Of a stretch of 64,000 bases of DNA, positions 8,481 to 19,671 are shown piece by piece. A program made the translations under genes and the position numbers. The DNA lies in NCBI RefSeq assembly GCF_007655305.1, contig NZ_VLOG01000045.1, forward strand, positions 101,236 through 165,235. The letters are read 5' to 3'. The notes under the pieces are model-generated. The model saw only the letters and a list, made by a program, of their open reading frames with translations, searched no databases and was not told where the DNA came from. The stretch comes from Algoriphagus algorifonticola (GTDB lineage: Bacteria > Bacteroidota > Bacteroidia > Cytophagales > Cyclobacteriaceae). Position 1 is the first letter of the stretch; each line of letters opens with the position of its first letter.

Positions 8481-8737
8481 AAACCGGAAATGAATAAGGT
8501 TAAAATATCTTACTCCTTTTTTCTAGAATCATAATTTTATTGAAACAAACTCTTCTGTAGATAAAAGATTCTTGCATATACAGATGCAGATAGAAATCAA
8601 TCCTTTGAATTTATATCATGAAACAAAACAAACCATGCTAACAAAATATTTATCAAAAAGATATTTTGTTCATTATCAAATCGTTAACATTTAAAAAGCG
8701 TTTTTAAAAAAATGGGAAATAATGTACTTTCGCAGAT

Positions 8738-8950
8738 ATGCAAGCGGTAGCAAGTTATGTACTTTTATTTTTGGTCTATTTTCTAGGTACCTTATCCCTC
8801 GTGCAGGAGGTAATTAGACCCAAAAGAATCCCAGTGAAAATCCCCGGAAAAAACGTAAAAACATTCGTTACCAATTACGCCAAGATCATTTTCTTGAGCT
8901 TTGGTATTTCTATCATTACCAGCACTCTGGCTTACAAACTTTTGCTATAA
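8738..8950 (+). CDS. small two-helix membrane protein, unknown
   Basis: 70 residues: a first membrane helix at about 5-24 (ASYVLLFLVYFLGTLSLVQE), a basic loop (RPKRIPVKIPGKNVK), and a second helix at about 48-68 (IIFLSFGISIITSTLAYKLL). A TACTTTCG box lies about 20 bases before the start and a hairpin terminator follows, so it is probably a single-gene unit. I do not recognise the family. Reality is supported by a good ATG, promoter-like and terminator context, and sensible topology. Confidence 0.65.
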   Translation: MQAVASYVLLFLVYFLGTLSLVQEVIRPKRIPVKIPGKNVKTFVTNYAKIIFLSFGISIITSTLAYKLLL

Positions 8951-8976
8951 AAAAAACCAGCTTTCGCTGGTTTTAA
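8951..8976. terminator. bidirectional intrinsic terminator
   Basis: AAACCAGC (8954-8961) pairs with GCTGGTTT (8966-8973) around a TTTC loop. A-run upstream and T-run downstream let it serve both the small membrane protein gene and the convergent TPR gene. Confidence 0.85.
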
Positions 8977-8977
8977 T

Positions 8978-9685
8978 TTATTGTGTCTTTTTTAAATTCT
9001 CTTTGGCCAATTCGAAATTCGGCTCCAGTTGTACCGCTTCCTGAAAAGCTGTTTTTGCCTCTGTCTTTGAACCCTTATCTAAATAAATCATACCCTTCAA
9101 ATTCAAAGCTGCAGCTTTCATTCCAACCTCAATGGTCTCTGTTTGGCTTTTTGGGAAACCGATTTTTTCATCAGGCTTGGCATTTTTAATCAACATATTT
9201 GCCGAGTTCATCGCCTCATCATAGCGCTTCAATTGATACTGAAGAAAACCAGACTTGTATAAGCTGAAATTATCACCTGTCAATAGATGTAAACTTTCAA
9301 AATGAGGCAAAGCCCGATCAATCGCTCCTACCTGTTCCAAGGAATAAGCGGCTATTTCCAAAGCGCCTACATTCTTATCATTGATTTGAAGAATATCCAA
9401 AGCAACCAAAGCGGCAGAGGTAGATTGGCCTGTTTCGAAATACAGGGAACCCAAAGCTTCTTGAAACCTCAGATTTTCAGGGTTTCTGACAATTAAATTG
9501 TAGAGCATGGTTTTAGCCATCTCAGGATCGTTGTACCTCATGGCCAACTGATAAGCTGCCTGATCTTGGATGTTGAGTACACGCTTGGTTTTAGGATCCA
9601 GCTTGGGAATAGAATCATTGGAAGTTTGAGCATATAAGCCTTGAGCTGAAACAGCCAAAAGCAGCATCAATAATACTTGCTTCAT
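8978..9685 (-). CDS. exported tetratricopeptide repeat protein
   Basis: 235 residues. A signal peptide (MKQVLLMLLLAVSAQGLYAQ) predicts export to the periplasm. Degenerate TPR units occur through the protein, e.g. NPENLRFQEALGSLYFETGQ, NVGALEIAAYSLEQVG, NFSLYKSGFLQYQLKRYDEA and the final AALNLKGMIYLDKGSKTEA with LEPNFELAKENLKK. TPR proteins are scaffolds for protein contacts. The partner is unknown. It is downstream of and co-directional with the CCA-adding-enzyme gene, 26 bases apart, but its export signal suggests an unrelated job. Confidence 0.85.
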   Translation of the reverse strand: MKQVLLMLLLAVSAQGLYAQTSNDSIPKLDPKTKRVLNIQDQAAYQLAMRYNDPEMAKTMLYNLIVRNPENLRFQEALGSLYFETGQSTSAALVALDILQINDKNVGALEIAAYSLEQVGAIDRALPHFESLHLLTGDNFSLYKSGFLQYQLKRYDEAMNSANMLIKNAKPDEKIGFPKSQTETIEVGMKAAALNLKGMIYLDKGSKTEAKTAFQEAVQLEPNFELAKENLKKTQ

Positions 9686-9711
9686 TGTTTTACTAGGTAT
9701 TTAAATTAGAA

Positions 9712-11130
9712 TTATTTTTTAGGTGATAAGCCTTTGGCAATGGCAATTTCAAGCATCAGCTTTCTTGCTTCCTCAGGCTTGTTATGAATTTTGCCCTCCA
9801 ATATAGCTTCTTTAATTTCTTCTTTGATATCTCCAACGATTTTTGAAGGCTTCAGATCAAAAGTTTCCATTATTTCTTCACCGCTAATAGGTGGCTGAAA
9901 ATTTCTCACCTGATCTTTCTCCTCCACCTCCTGGAGTTTGCGTTCCACTTTATCGAAATTTTCAAGGTATCGTTTTACCTTTTTATTGTTCTTGGAAGTA
10001 ACATCAGCCCTGCAAAGTTTCATCAAGTCATCTATTGCATCTCCTGCATCAAATAAAAGCCTCCTCAAAGCAGAATCAGTTACCTCATCTTTTACCAAAG
10101 CAATAGGGCGTAAATGAAGCCTTACCAACTTTTGGACATATTTCATTCTTTCGTCCATGGGAAGCTTCATCCGCTTGAAAATCCCAGGTGTCATTCTGGC
10201 TCCTTTATCTTCATGCCCATGAAATGTCCAGCCTACTTTAGGATTAAACCTCTTTGTGGCCGGCTTCGCTATATCATGCAGAATCGCCGCCCATCTCAAC
10301 CAAAGATCTTCACTGACCGTGGCTACATTATCTAGCACCTGAAGGGTGTGATAAAAATTGTCTTTATGGGATTTATCATCTACAGAATCCACCCCTTGCA
10401 ATTCGACCATCTCAGGGAAAAATTCATGTAATAGCTTACTCGCAAAAAGTAACTTAAACCCATAAGAAGGCTTGGGTGTCTGAATAATTTTATTCAGTTC
10501 TGTAAGGATGCGCTCAGCTGATACTATCTTCAGTCTATGGGCATTTTGACTTATCGCGTAAAAGGTGTCTGCTTCTATGTCAAACTCTAATTGAGCAGCA
10601 AAACGGATTGCACGCATCATTCTCAAAGGATCATCAGAAAAAGTAATATCAGGATCTAAGGGGGTTTGAATATTTTTCTTTTTAAGATCATTCAAACCAT
10701 CAAATGGATCTAACAAATCCCCATAATCTTTAGAGTTAAGGGAAATCGCCATCGCGTTGATAGTGAAATCTCTTCGCTCCAGATCTTCCTGCAAAGTCCC
10801 ATCCTCTACGATTGGTTTCCTACTCTCAGATCTGTATGATTCTTTCCTTGCCCCCACGAATTCCAACTCTGAATCTTCCAGCTTCAGCATGGCTGTTCCA
10901 AAGTTTTTAAAAACAGACAAAGGAACATGGTAATCAAACTGCTTCACTACCTCTTCAGCTAAAGCAATCCCGCTTCCCACGCAAGTAAAGTCCAGATCCT
11001 TACAAGGTCTACCTAAAATTAAATCTCTGACATATCCTCCAACCACATAAGTCTCTAAGCCCAGCTTTTCAGCGGCTTTGGCGACTTTTGAAAATATTGG
11101 ATCTTGATCTAATTGGTTTTTAAAATTCAT
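9712..11130 (-). CDS. cca: CCA tRNA nucleotidyltransferase / poly(A) polymerase family with HD domain
   Basis: 472 residues. The nucleotidyltransferase head has [18 protein letters not shown], with DLD as the metal-binding acidic pair. [11 protein letters not shown] and DPFDGLNDL follow, then the RNA-binding segment with [16 protein letters not shown]. An HD domain follows, with [11 protein letters not shown] near 290 and histidines further on. The enzyme adds or repairs the 3' CCA of tRNAs; HD domains in this family have phosphatase or phosphodiesterase activity. The tRNA-Gln in this window lacks an encoded CCA, which fits a need for it. It overlaps the upstream gene by four bases. Confidence 0.9.
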   Translation of the reverse strand: MNFKNQLDQDPIFSKVAKAAEKLGLETYVVGGYVRDLILGRPCKDLDFTCVGSGIALAEEVVKQFDYHVPLSVFKNFGTAMLKLEDSELEFVGARKESYRSESRKPIVEDGTLQEDLERRDFTINAMAISLNSKDYGDLLDPFDGLNDLKKKNIQTPLDPDITFSDDPLRMMRAIRFAAQLEFDIEADTFYAISQNAHRLKIVSAERILTELNKIIQTPKPSYGFKLLFASKLLHEFFPEMVELQGVDSVDDKSHKDNFYHTLQVLDNVATVSEDLWLRWAAILHDIAKPATKRFNPKVGWTFHGHEDKGARMTPGIFKRMKLPMDERMKYVQKLVRLHLRPIALVKDEVTDSALRRLLFDAGDAIDDLMKLCRADVTSKNNKKVKRYLENFDKVERKLQEVEEKDQVRNFQPPISGEEIMETFDLKPSKIVGDIKEEIKEAILEGKIHNKPEEARKLMLEIAIAKGLSPKK

Positions 11131-11597
11131 CCCTTGATGATTTTTACGTCTCCTTCAGGTCCTAAATAAAGCTCTTTCAAAGAAGGGCTAAACAATGGAA
11201 ATAGTTTTTTGGTCTCCACTTCTGCAGGTCGATCACTTTCAAGTTGAACCAAAACAGGTTGAGAAATCTGAAAAAGTAATTTATTCCAATCGGGTTCACG
11301 GATTAATGAAAAACGGATTTTCTCCTCAACAGGCAAGCCTTCGGGAATTAAGATATTAGCGGGACTGGAATAAATAGTAGGCTTGCTTGCAAACTCAACG
11401 ATATCCAGCGAAATTTCAGAAAATTGCTCTGAAACTGACCTAATTTGAAACAAATCAAATAATAGGTAGACCCAGTCAGTGCCCATCTCAGGTTTCCAAT
11501 GACTAGCCTGCAAAAGAGTGATGACTTTGCCATTCCCCTCTTTAATTGATAAAAAACCCTGATCTCTAAATTGCTTTACAAAGACTGAATGATCCAA
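11127..11597 (-). CDS. hypothetical protein, possible degenerate YrdC/Sua5-like domain
   Basis: 156 residues, coupled to cca by an ATGA overlap at 11127-11130. No signal peptide. By eye, the order of segments recalls the YrdC/Sua5 fold: ILIPEGLPV like the PGP-TLIL stretch, [21 protein letters not shown] like the R-x-P-D...LL...G-x-P-L block, and a C-terminal GDVKIIKG like the E-x-K-x-x-R-x-G tail. However, the tRNA-threonylcarbamoylation residues KxR and SxN are not recognisable. A diverged, perhaps inactive paralogue is possible. Context beside a tRNA-processing gene agrees but does not prove it. Confidence 0.7.
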   Translation of the reverse strand: MDHSVFVKQFRDQGFLSIKEGNGKVITLLQASHWKPEMGTDWVYLLFDLFQIRSVSEQFSEISLDIVEFASKPTIYSSPANILIPEGLPVEEKIRFSLIREPDWNKLLFQISQPVLVQLESDRPAEVETKKLFPLFSPSLKELYLGPEGDVKIIKG

Positions 11598-11870
11598 AAC
11601 GCTTAATTTTTTTTACAAAAATAATCAGATTATTGAGAGTGCTTAGAAAACAAAAGGCAAAGGACTTCAAGCTCTACCTTCAGCAGAGGCAGAAAACTTA
11701 TTTAAAAGCAAAAAATCTTAACTTTTGAAGGAGACAAAAAGCTTGTGCGTAGTATATAGCTAATAATAGATTCGTGGTAAAAAATAGGGATGGATTTTCT
11801 GAAAGTTACCTTCGTATTAACATACTTACATTAAATAAAAAGCTGTTTCGATAAGTGTTTTTGAAAAGAA

Positions 11871-11910
11871 ATAAAAAAGGGTGGAAATACCACCCTTCTA
11901 TTTTTTTTCC
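11871..11910. terminator. intrinsic terminator (bidirectional) in a gene-free spacer
   Basis: AAGGGTGG (11877-11884) pairs with CCACCCTT (11890-11897). The minus-strand product carries a T-run, closing the helix-turn-helix gene that ends at 11922; a T-run also follows on the plus strand. The remaining spacer 11598-11870 shows no gene. Confidence 0.85.
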
Positions 11911-11921
11911 CAGTTGATGGA

Positions 11922-12323
11922 TTAACCTCTCAACCAGTTGATGAAAGTTTGATAACCCACACCAATTTCTCTAGCAAAAGCAGCTTTGGTTTTCTTTCCA
12001 GCGGCTTCTACTTTTTTCCATTCTTCTATTATTTTACTTTTTTCCGCATCGGTGAAGGTTCTTCTTTTACCAGATCTTCCAGAAGAACTTCCGTTTATCA
12101 AGGAAACTAATTCATTGAAATCATTCATAAATCTGCCATCAGTAAGATATAAACCAGCGGATTCTAATTTCTTGATCACATTGTCTTTAGGGTTAACTGG
12201 AGTAACTGCAATTCCTCTTGCAGCAGCTTCATGAAGATCTATTTTTTTTCCGTCTGCGGTTACATAAATAAAACCTTCATTCTTTTTTAGGTCAGCAATA
12301 GCTTCTTTTATTAAATCTCTCAT
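11922..12323 (-). CDS. small protein with C-terminal homeodomain-like helix-turn-helix
   Basis: 133 residues. The first 80 are a mixed alpha/beta region of unknown type. A Ser/Gly/Arg linker (SSSGRSGKRR) leads to a C-terminal region at about 88-133 with FTDAEKSKIIEEWKK and KAAFAREIGVGYQTFINWLRG. That region resembles the helix-turn-helix of IS3-type transposase OrfA and Hin-like proteins. No catalytic transposase gene, terminal repeats or target duplication is nearby, so it is probably a stand-alone DNA-binding protein. It has its own terminator and long AT-rich flanks. Target unknown. Confidence 0.75.
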   Translation of the reverse strand: MRDLIKEAIADLKKNEGFIYVTADGKKIDLHEAAARGIAVTPVNPKDNVIKKLESAGLYLTDGRFMNDFNELVSLINGSSSGRSGKRRTFTDAEKSKIIEEWKKVEAAGKKTKAAFAREIGVGYQTFINWLRG

Positions 12324-14511
<2,188 letters not shown>

Positions 14512-14543
14512 CTAGTTAAATCCTCTCTTGAGGTATTATAATT

Positions 14544-16343
14544 ATGGATAAAAATCAAGCGACAGGTTTGATCCTATTTGCGGCGGTAATCCTGATCTAT
14601 TCCATTTTCTTCGCAAGTGGTCCGGAAGTGCCCGTGACAGAAAACGAAGTGGCTGTTCAAACGGTGGACACCGCTTCAGTTGCAAGCCCAGAGGAGACTC
14701 CGGTTTTGGCAGAGAATGACAGCATCGTTGAAGCTGGGAAAGTTGCCAAGTTTGGAGTATTGGCGGGTATGACTCAGGGATCTGAAGAATTAGTCACTCT
14801 CGAAAATGATAAAGTTTTCATCAGCATCTCCTCTAAAGGTGGCCTGATTAAAGAAGTTATATTAAAAGAATATAAAAATTGGACTCAGGAACCTCTAAAG
14901 CTTCTGGATGAGGAATCCTCCAAAATGGATTTCTCTTTGGAAACTACCAGAGGTCCAGTTTATTTAAGCGACTTTTATTTTACCCCAAATGTATCTACTC
15001 AGCAGAATGACGAAGGTGAGACAGTTCACATTCTAACATTAAGCGCTGAAACTTCTAACGGCAAAATCACTCAAAAATATAGCATTACTGATGGTAGTTA
15101 TGTAGTTGAAAAGAGTTTTGCAATAGAGCGCTTTTCCGGAGTATTTACTTCCAACGCGGTTCAGTTCAGCTGGGAAGATCAGGTAAGAGCTCATGAAAGA
15201 GATCTTGCAGAATCCAGAAGAAAAACTCAAGTCAATTATTTCACTTCTGCGGGCTCTTACGAAAATCTAGGAGTGAGTGATGATGCAGAAGCAGAGGCAG
15301 TTGCTGAGCCTGTAAAATGGATTGGTTTTAGCCAACGATTTTTTACTGCAGGAATTATTGCAGACAAGGAATTTCAGAATGTCAACTTAAATCAAAGCAC
15401 TCCTTCTGACAGCCTTTTTGTAAGAAATATGGGGGCTAATTTTAGCCTACCACTGGAAAATGGTGCCACTTCTTTCAGCTATTATTTCGGACCGGATCAA
15501 TACAAAACACTCAAGCGAGTAACCGATGGCTTTGAGAAAAACGTCGACATGGGCTACTTTTTCGTAAGCTGGGTGAATAAATACATCATCGTTAATCTCT
15601 TCGAGTTTCTGGAGAAGTTCTTTGACAACTATGGTGTGATTATCATTCTAATCGTATTGCTCATCAAACTTGCCCTATCGCCACTTACCTATAAATCTTA
15701 TATAGGAATGGCTAAAATGAGGGTGATCAAACCGGAAATTGATGAATTGAAGGAGAAATACGGAGATGATCCAACTAAAATGCAACAAGAGCAAATGAAG
15801 CTTTTCTCGAAATTGGGGGTCAGTCCAATTTCAGGATGTCTTCCGCTTTTGCTTCAAATGCCTTTCCTATTTGCGATGTTCTTCTTCTTCCCAAATGCAA
15901 TCGAATTAAGACAAGAGTCTTTCCTTTGGGCTAAAGATTTATCAACCTATGATGAGTTTATCAAGCTGCCGTTCACCATTCCGTTTTATGGTTCCCATGT
16001 CAGTTTGTTCACCTTATTGATGACAGTTTCTCAAATTGTCTATACTCACTTTAACAATCAATTGACTACAGCTACCGGCCCAATGAAAAATCTGGGATAT
16101 ATCATGCCGGTGATGTTTATGTTCATCCTGAACTCCTACCCTGCCGGACTTAGTTTCTACTATTTTGTATCAAACGTGGTAACTTTTGGACAGCAGGCTT
16201 TGATCAAACTATTTGTGGACGATGAGAAAATTCGTCAGAAAGTAGAGGAAAACAAGGTGAAAAATGCCAATAAGAAAAAATCCAAATTTCAGCAAAAATT
16301 GGAAGAAGCTATGAAGGCAGCAGATAGCAACAGAAAGAAATAA
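14544..16343 (+). CDS. yidC: membrane protein insertase YidC
   Basis: 599 residues. An N-terminal membrane anchor (LILFAAVILIYSIFFA) is followed by a large periplasmic domain (about 60-350). The conserved insertase core has IIILIVLLIKLALSPLTYKSY, a coiled hairpin with MRVIKPEIDELKEKYGDD, ISGCLPLLLQMPFLFAMFFFFPN and LNSYPAGLSFYYFVSN. The C-terminal tail is strongly basic and likely contacts the ribosome. It inserts membrane proteins alone or with SecYEG. Pairing with pyrG is common in Bacteroidota. A terminator follows immediately. Confidence 0.97.
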   Translation: MDKNQATGLILFAAVILIYSIFFASGPEVPVTENEVAVQTVDTASVASPEETPVLAENDSIVEAGKVAKFGVLAGMTQGSEELVTLENDKVFISISSKGGLIKEVILKEYKNWTQEPLKLLDEESSKMDFSLETTRGPVYLSDFYFTPNVSTQQNDEGETVHILTLSAETSNGKITQKYSITDGSYVVEKSFAIERFSGVFTSNAVQFSWEDQVRAHERDLAESRRKTQVNYFTSAGSYENLGVSDDAEAEAVAEPVKWIGFSQRFFTAGIIADKEFQNVNLNQSTPSDSLFVRNMGANFSLPLENGATSFSYYFGPDQYKTLKRVTDGFEKNVDMGYFFVSWVNKYIIVNLFEFLEKFFDNYGVIIILIVLLIKLALSPLTYKSYIGMAKMRVIKPEIDELKEKYGDDPTKMQQEQMKLFSKLGVSPISGCLPLLLQMPFLFAMFFFFPNAIELRQESFLWAKDLSTYDEFIKLPFTIPFYGSHVSLFTLLMTVSQIVYTHFNNQLTTATGPMKNLGYIMPVMFMFILNSYPAGLSFYYFVSNVVTFGQQALIKLFVDDEKIRQKVEENKVKNANKKKSKFQQKLEEAMKAADSNRKK

Positions 16344-16346
16344 GAT

Positions 16347-16368
16347 TGGGCCTTCGGGCCCTTTTTTT
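16347..16368 (+). terminator. intrinsic terminator after yidC
   Basis: GGGCC (16348-16352), TTCG loop, GGCCC (16357-16361), then a run of T. The 264-base spacer up to parA has no gene. Confidence 0.9.
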
Positions 16369-16632
16369 ATAACTTGGAAAAATCAGGTTTGAATTATCAA
16401 ATTTGATCAAGAAAAAAGAATTGCAACAATAAAGAAAATTTAACAGGCAAAAACTCAAGACTTTCCTCAATTATTAAACCTTTGTAAATCTGAAGATTAC
16501 CCCTTCTTTTTCGAAAGAATAAAAACAAAAAACGACTTCAATTGTCATGGTGCTTTAATTAAAAAAAGCAATAGACAAGGATAAATAAGACTGGAATTTG
16601 CTTAATATTGAGATTAAATTTTAAACTAAACC

Positions 16633-17412
16633 ATGGGAAAAATTATTGCTATTGCCAATCAGAAGGGAGGAGTTGGAAAAACCACCACTGCCATGAATTT
16701 GGCTGCCAGTTTAGCGGTGCTGGAGCATAAGACCCTGGTCATCGACGCAGATCCACAGGCAAATACTACTTCAGGATTGGGGCATGATCCTAAGTCCATC
16801 AGTACAAGTATCTACGAATGCATGGTGGATGGAATTGATGTAAAGGAAATCATCATCAAGACAGAGATCGAAAACTTGGACTTGGTTCCTTCTCATATCG
16901 ATCTGGTGGGAGCTGAAGTAGAAATGATCAATATGGATAACCGGGAAGAAAAAATGAAGCATGTCATTTCTTCGCTGAAAGATCTCTATGATTATATTAT
17001 CATTGATTGCTCTCCTTCTTTGGGATTGATTACCATCAACGCACTAACCGCAGCAAATTCCGTGATCATTCCTGTGCAGTGTGAATATTTTGCATTAGAA
17101 GGATTGGGTAAATTATTGAACACTATTAAAATCATCCAAACCCGTCTCAATCCGGATTTGGAAATAGAAGGCATACTGCTTACCATGTATGACATGAGGT
17201 TGAGACTTTCCAACCAGGTGGTTGAAGAAGTCAGATTGCATTTTAAAAACATGGTTTTTGAAACAATTATTCCTCGAAACGTAAGACTTTCCGAAGCTCC
17301 AAGTTTTGGGATGCCCGCCATTGCATTTGACGCCGATGGAAAGGGAGCAGTTGCATATTTAAACCTGGCCAGCGAAATCGCAGAGAAAAACGGCCTTCAA
17401 AAAGTAAGTTAA
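16633..17412 (+). CDS. parA: chromosome partitioning ATPase ParA (Soj)
   Basis: 259 residues. The deviant Walker A is [14 protein letters not shown] at about 11-24. [13 protein letters not shown] is the A' motif and [17 protein letters not shown] the Walker B region. [14 protein letters not shown] and [11 protein letters not shown] are chromosomal ParA/Soj signatures. The DNA-bound dimer is displaced by ParB to segregate origins. Three bases separate it from parB in the same direction. Chromosomal rather than plasmid origin is supported by the housekeeping neighbours. Confidence 0.97.
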   Translation: MGKIIAIANQKGGVGKTTTAMNLAASLAVLEHKTLVIDADPQANTTSGLGHDPKSISTSIYECMVDGIDVKEIIIKTEIENLDLVPSHIDLVGAEVEMINMDNREEKMKHVISSLKDLYDYIIIDCSPSLGLITINALTAANSVIIPVQCEYFALEGLGKLLNTIKIIQTRLNPDLEIEGILLTMYDMRLRLSNQVVEEVRLHFKNMVFETIIPRNVRLSEAPSFGMPAIAFDADGKGAVAYLNLASEIAEKNGLQKVS

Positions 17413-17415
17413 TCC

Positions 17416-18327
17416 ATGGCTGATCAAAAACCCAATAGAAAAAAAACTGCCCTCGGAAGGGGTTTAGGAGCTTTGCTTGAAGACAGCCCTGCCAAAAATA
17501 AATCCGAGGAAATTTTACCAGAAGTAATCAAAACGGGGATATTTGAAATCCCACTGGATCAAATACAAGTCAACCCATACCAGCCTAGAACTTATTTTGA
17601 TAAGGAGGCTTTGGCGGAGTTGGCAGAATCCATTAAAATTCAAGGTATCATTCAGCCTATCACTGTTCGTAAGCTAGATCAGGACGAATACCAGTTGATT
17701 TCCGGAGAAAGAAGATTTCAGGCTTCCAAAATTGCAGGTCTTGAAAGAGTACCAGCCTATGTGAGAACAGCCAATGATCAGCAAATGCTGGAAATGGCTT
17801 TGATTGAAAACATTCAGCGGGAAAACCTAAATGCTCTTGAAATTGCTCATTCCTACCAGAGACTATTAGCTGAATGTGACCTAAAGCAAGAACAACTTGG
17901 GGAGAGAGTAGGTAAAAACCGGACCACAGTTAATAATTACCTTCGACTTCTAAAATTACCGCCTACGATTCAGGCTGCCATCAGAGATCAACAAATCTCC
18001 ATGGGTCATGCCCGTGCCCTCATCAATATTGAAGATGTGGACAAGCAATTGGCTATTTTCAAAAAGACAGTTGAAGAGGAGTTGAGTGTAAGAAAAGTAG
18101 AAGCTCTGGTAAAAGCTTTGAACGAGGGAAAACCAGAGAAAAAAGAGAGCTCTAACCTAGATCCAGTTCGTAAATACGAGCTCAATAAGATCCAGCAGAG
18201 ATTGGCCTCCCATTTTGGCACCAAAGTGAATCTCAAAACCAATGAAAAAAACAAAGGCGAAATCAAGATTCCTTTTTCCTCTGCTTCCGATCTGAATAGG
18301 ATTCTGGAAATATTGGAAATAATTTGA
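17416..18327 (+). CDS. parB: chromosome partitioning protein ParB (Spo0J)
   Basis: 303 residues. GRGLGALL at about 14-21 is the ParA-stimulating basic N terminus. The ParB/Srx CTPase domain has QVNPYQPR, GIIQPITVRK and LISGERRFQA, then LIENIQRENLNALE. The central helix-turn-helix has RVGKNRTTVNNYLRLLKLP and QISMGHARALI and binds parS. The C-terminal dimerisation region is at about 255-303. No parS consensus was noticed inside the window, but I could not search exhaustively. Confidence 0.97.
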   Translation: MADQKPNRKKTALGRGLGALLEDSPAKNKSEEILPEVIKTGIFEIPLDQIQVNPYQPRTYFDKEALAELAESIKIQGIIQPITVRKLDQDEYQLISGERRFQASKIAGLERVPAYVRTANDQQMLEMALIENIQRENLNALEIAHSYQRLLAECDLKQEQLGERVGKNRTTVNNYLRLLKLPPTIQAAIRDQQISMGHARALINIEDVDKQLAIFKKTVEEELSVRKVEALVKALNEGKPEKKESSNLDPVRKYELNKIQQRLASHFGTKVNLKTNEKNKGEIKIPFSSASDLNRILEILEII

Positions 18328-18938
18328 CCGTGAAAAGACCTGCTTTTTTTTCACCACCAAAATTCAAATACCCATGGATCATCCTGGGTCTTTTGCTTTT
18401 TAGTGCATTGTCTTTTCAGCCTCTCAGTGCCCAGAGTCAAGGTCAAACTGAGGAGCAAAATCAGCGGGATAATGACAGACCCAATTTTTCTTCTCTTCCA
18501 AAAAACCCTAGAAAAGCAACCATACTATCGGCTGTGATTCCGGGAGCTGGGCAGGTTTATAATGGAAAGGCTTGGAAAGTTCCTATTTTATATGCTGGCT
18601 TTATCACAGATATTTATTTCATAAACTTTAACAACAAGCGGTATCAGGTTTTCCGTCAAGCTTTATTTAATTTGGATGATGGCGAACCGAATATCTTCCC
18701 AAATCTGAACCGACAAGCCTTGGTTAGAAATGTGGATTATTGGAGAAGTAACAGAGATATGACCATTTTACTATTGGGAGCTATTTATGCACTCAATATT
18801 ATAGATGCTAATGTGGATGCTCATTTATCAGGTTTTGATATTTCAGATGATCTGGCCTTGGGAATAGAGCCGCATTTTGAGACCTTTTCTGCCCAAAATC
18901 AATCCTTGGGCGTAACTTTAAAGTTAAAATTCAAATAA
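18324..18938 (+). CDS. DUF5683-type exported/membrane protein downstream of parB
   Basis: 204 residues from a TTG at 18324 that overlaps the parB stop (TTGA); a GTG at 18330 is an alternative. No ATG gives a sensible N terminus. A hydrophobic signal segment (YPWIILGLLLFSALSFQPLSAQ) is followed by a low-complexity stretch. The core has ATILSAVIPGAGQVYNGKAWKVPILYAGF, and a later helix is DMTILLLGAIYALNIIDANVDAHL. This pattern matches the DUF5683 family, found at this place in many Bacteroidota. Function unknown; linkage to parB suggests regulation with, not necessarily a role in, segregation. Confidence 0.85.
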   Translation: MTVKRPAFFSPPKFKYPWIILGLLLFSALSFQPLSAQSQGQTEEQNQRDNDRPNFSSLPKNPRKATILSAVIPGAGQVYNGKAWKVPILYAGFITDIYFINFNNKRYQVFRQALFNLDDGEPNIFPNLNRQALVRNVDYWRSNRDMTILLLGAIYALNIIDANVDAHLSGFDISDDLALGIEPHFETFSAQNQSLGVTLKLKFK

Positions 18939-19660
18939 TGAACATATTATTACTAGGATATGGTAAAATGGGACAGCTTATCGGAGAAATAGCTGAATCC
19001 CGAGGCCATCACCTCGCAGGAAAGATAAACATTGATAACCGAGAAGACCTTGATCAGCTCAACCCCTCTAACGTGGATGCTGCTATCGAATTCAGTCAAC
19101 CTGAGGCTGCTGTAGAAAATATCAAATGGTGTCTTGAAAAAGGAATTCCTATCGTATCCGGCACTACAGGTTGGTTATCTCAAAAGCCTGAAATCGAAGC
19201 AATGACCAAAGAGAAAAACGGCACCTTTTTCTATGCTTCCAATTTCAGCATTGGTGTCAATGTGTTTTTCAAGGTAAATGAATTCTTGGCAAAGCTGATG
19301 AATGAAACCTCTGGCTATAAAGCTAGCATAGAGGAAATACATCATACCGCTAAAAAAGATGCTCCTTCAGGAACTGCAATCACATTGGCAGAAGGGATAT
19401 TAAACAATAACAGCAGTCTAAAAGACTGGTATTTATTGGAAGGAAATGGAGAAAAGGAAAATGAATTGCCTATCGTCTCCAAACGAATTGACCCCGCTCC
19501 CGGGACACATATTATCAGATATCAGTCTGAAATAGATGATATTGAAATTAGCCATACTGCCCACAGCAGGCAAGGGTTTGCCCTTGGTGCGATTTTGGTT
19601 GCAGAATGGATTAAGAATAAAAAAGGAGTACTTTCTATGAACGACTTTCTGTCTTTTTGA
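18938..19660 (+). CDS. dapB: 4-hydroxy-tetrahydrodipicolinate reductase
   Basis: 240 residues. The NAD(P)-binding start is LLGYGKMGQLIGEIAE. AAIEFSQPEA and PIVSGTTGW follow, then ASNFSIGVNVFFK. The substrate loop EEIHHTAKKDAPSGTA carries the catalytic histidine pair region and lysine. It reduces 4-hydroxy-tetrahydrodipicolinate in the lysine and meso-diaminopimelate pathway, supplying peptidoglycan. The ATG shares one base with the upstream stop (TAATG), so translation is coupled. The protein is somewhat shorter than the E. coli enzyme, normal for this phylum. Confidence 0.96.
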   Translation: MNILLLGYGKMGQLIGEIAESRGHHLAGKINIDNREDLDQLNPSNVDAAIEFSQPEAAVENIKWCLEKGIPIVSGTTGWLSQKPEIEAMTKEKNGTFFYASNFSIGVNVFFKVNEFLAKLMNETSGYKASIEEIHHTAKKDAPSGTAITLAEGILNNNSSLKDWYLLEGNGEKENELPIVSKRIDPAPGTHIIRYQSEIDDIEISHTAHSRQGFALGAILVAEWIKNKKGVLSMNDFLSF

Positions 19661-19671
19661 TCAATTGAAAA

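Noticed and set aside
11922..12323. Insertion sequence OrfA
   Set aside because: No catalytic partner, terminal inverted repeats or target duplication seen; kept as a stand-alone DNA-binding protein.
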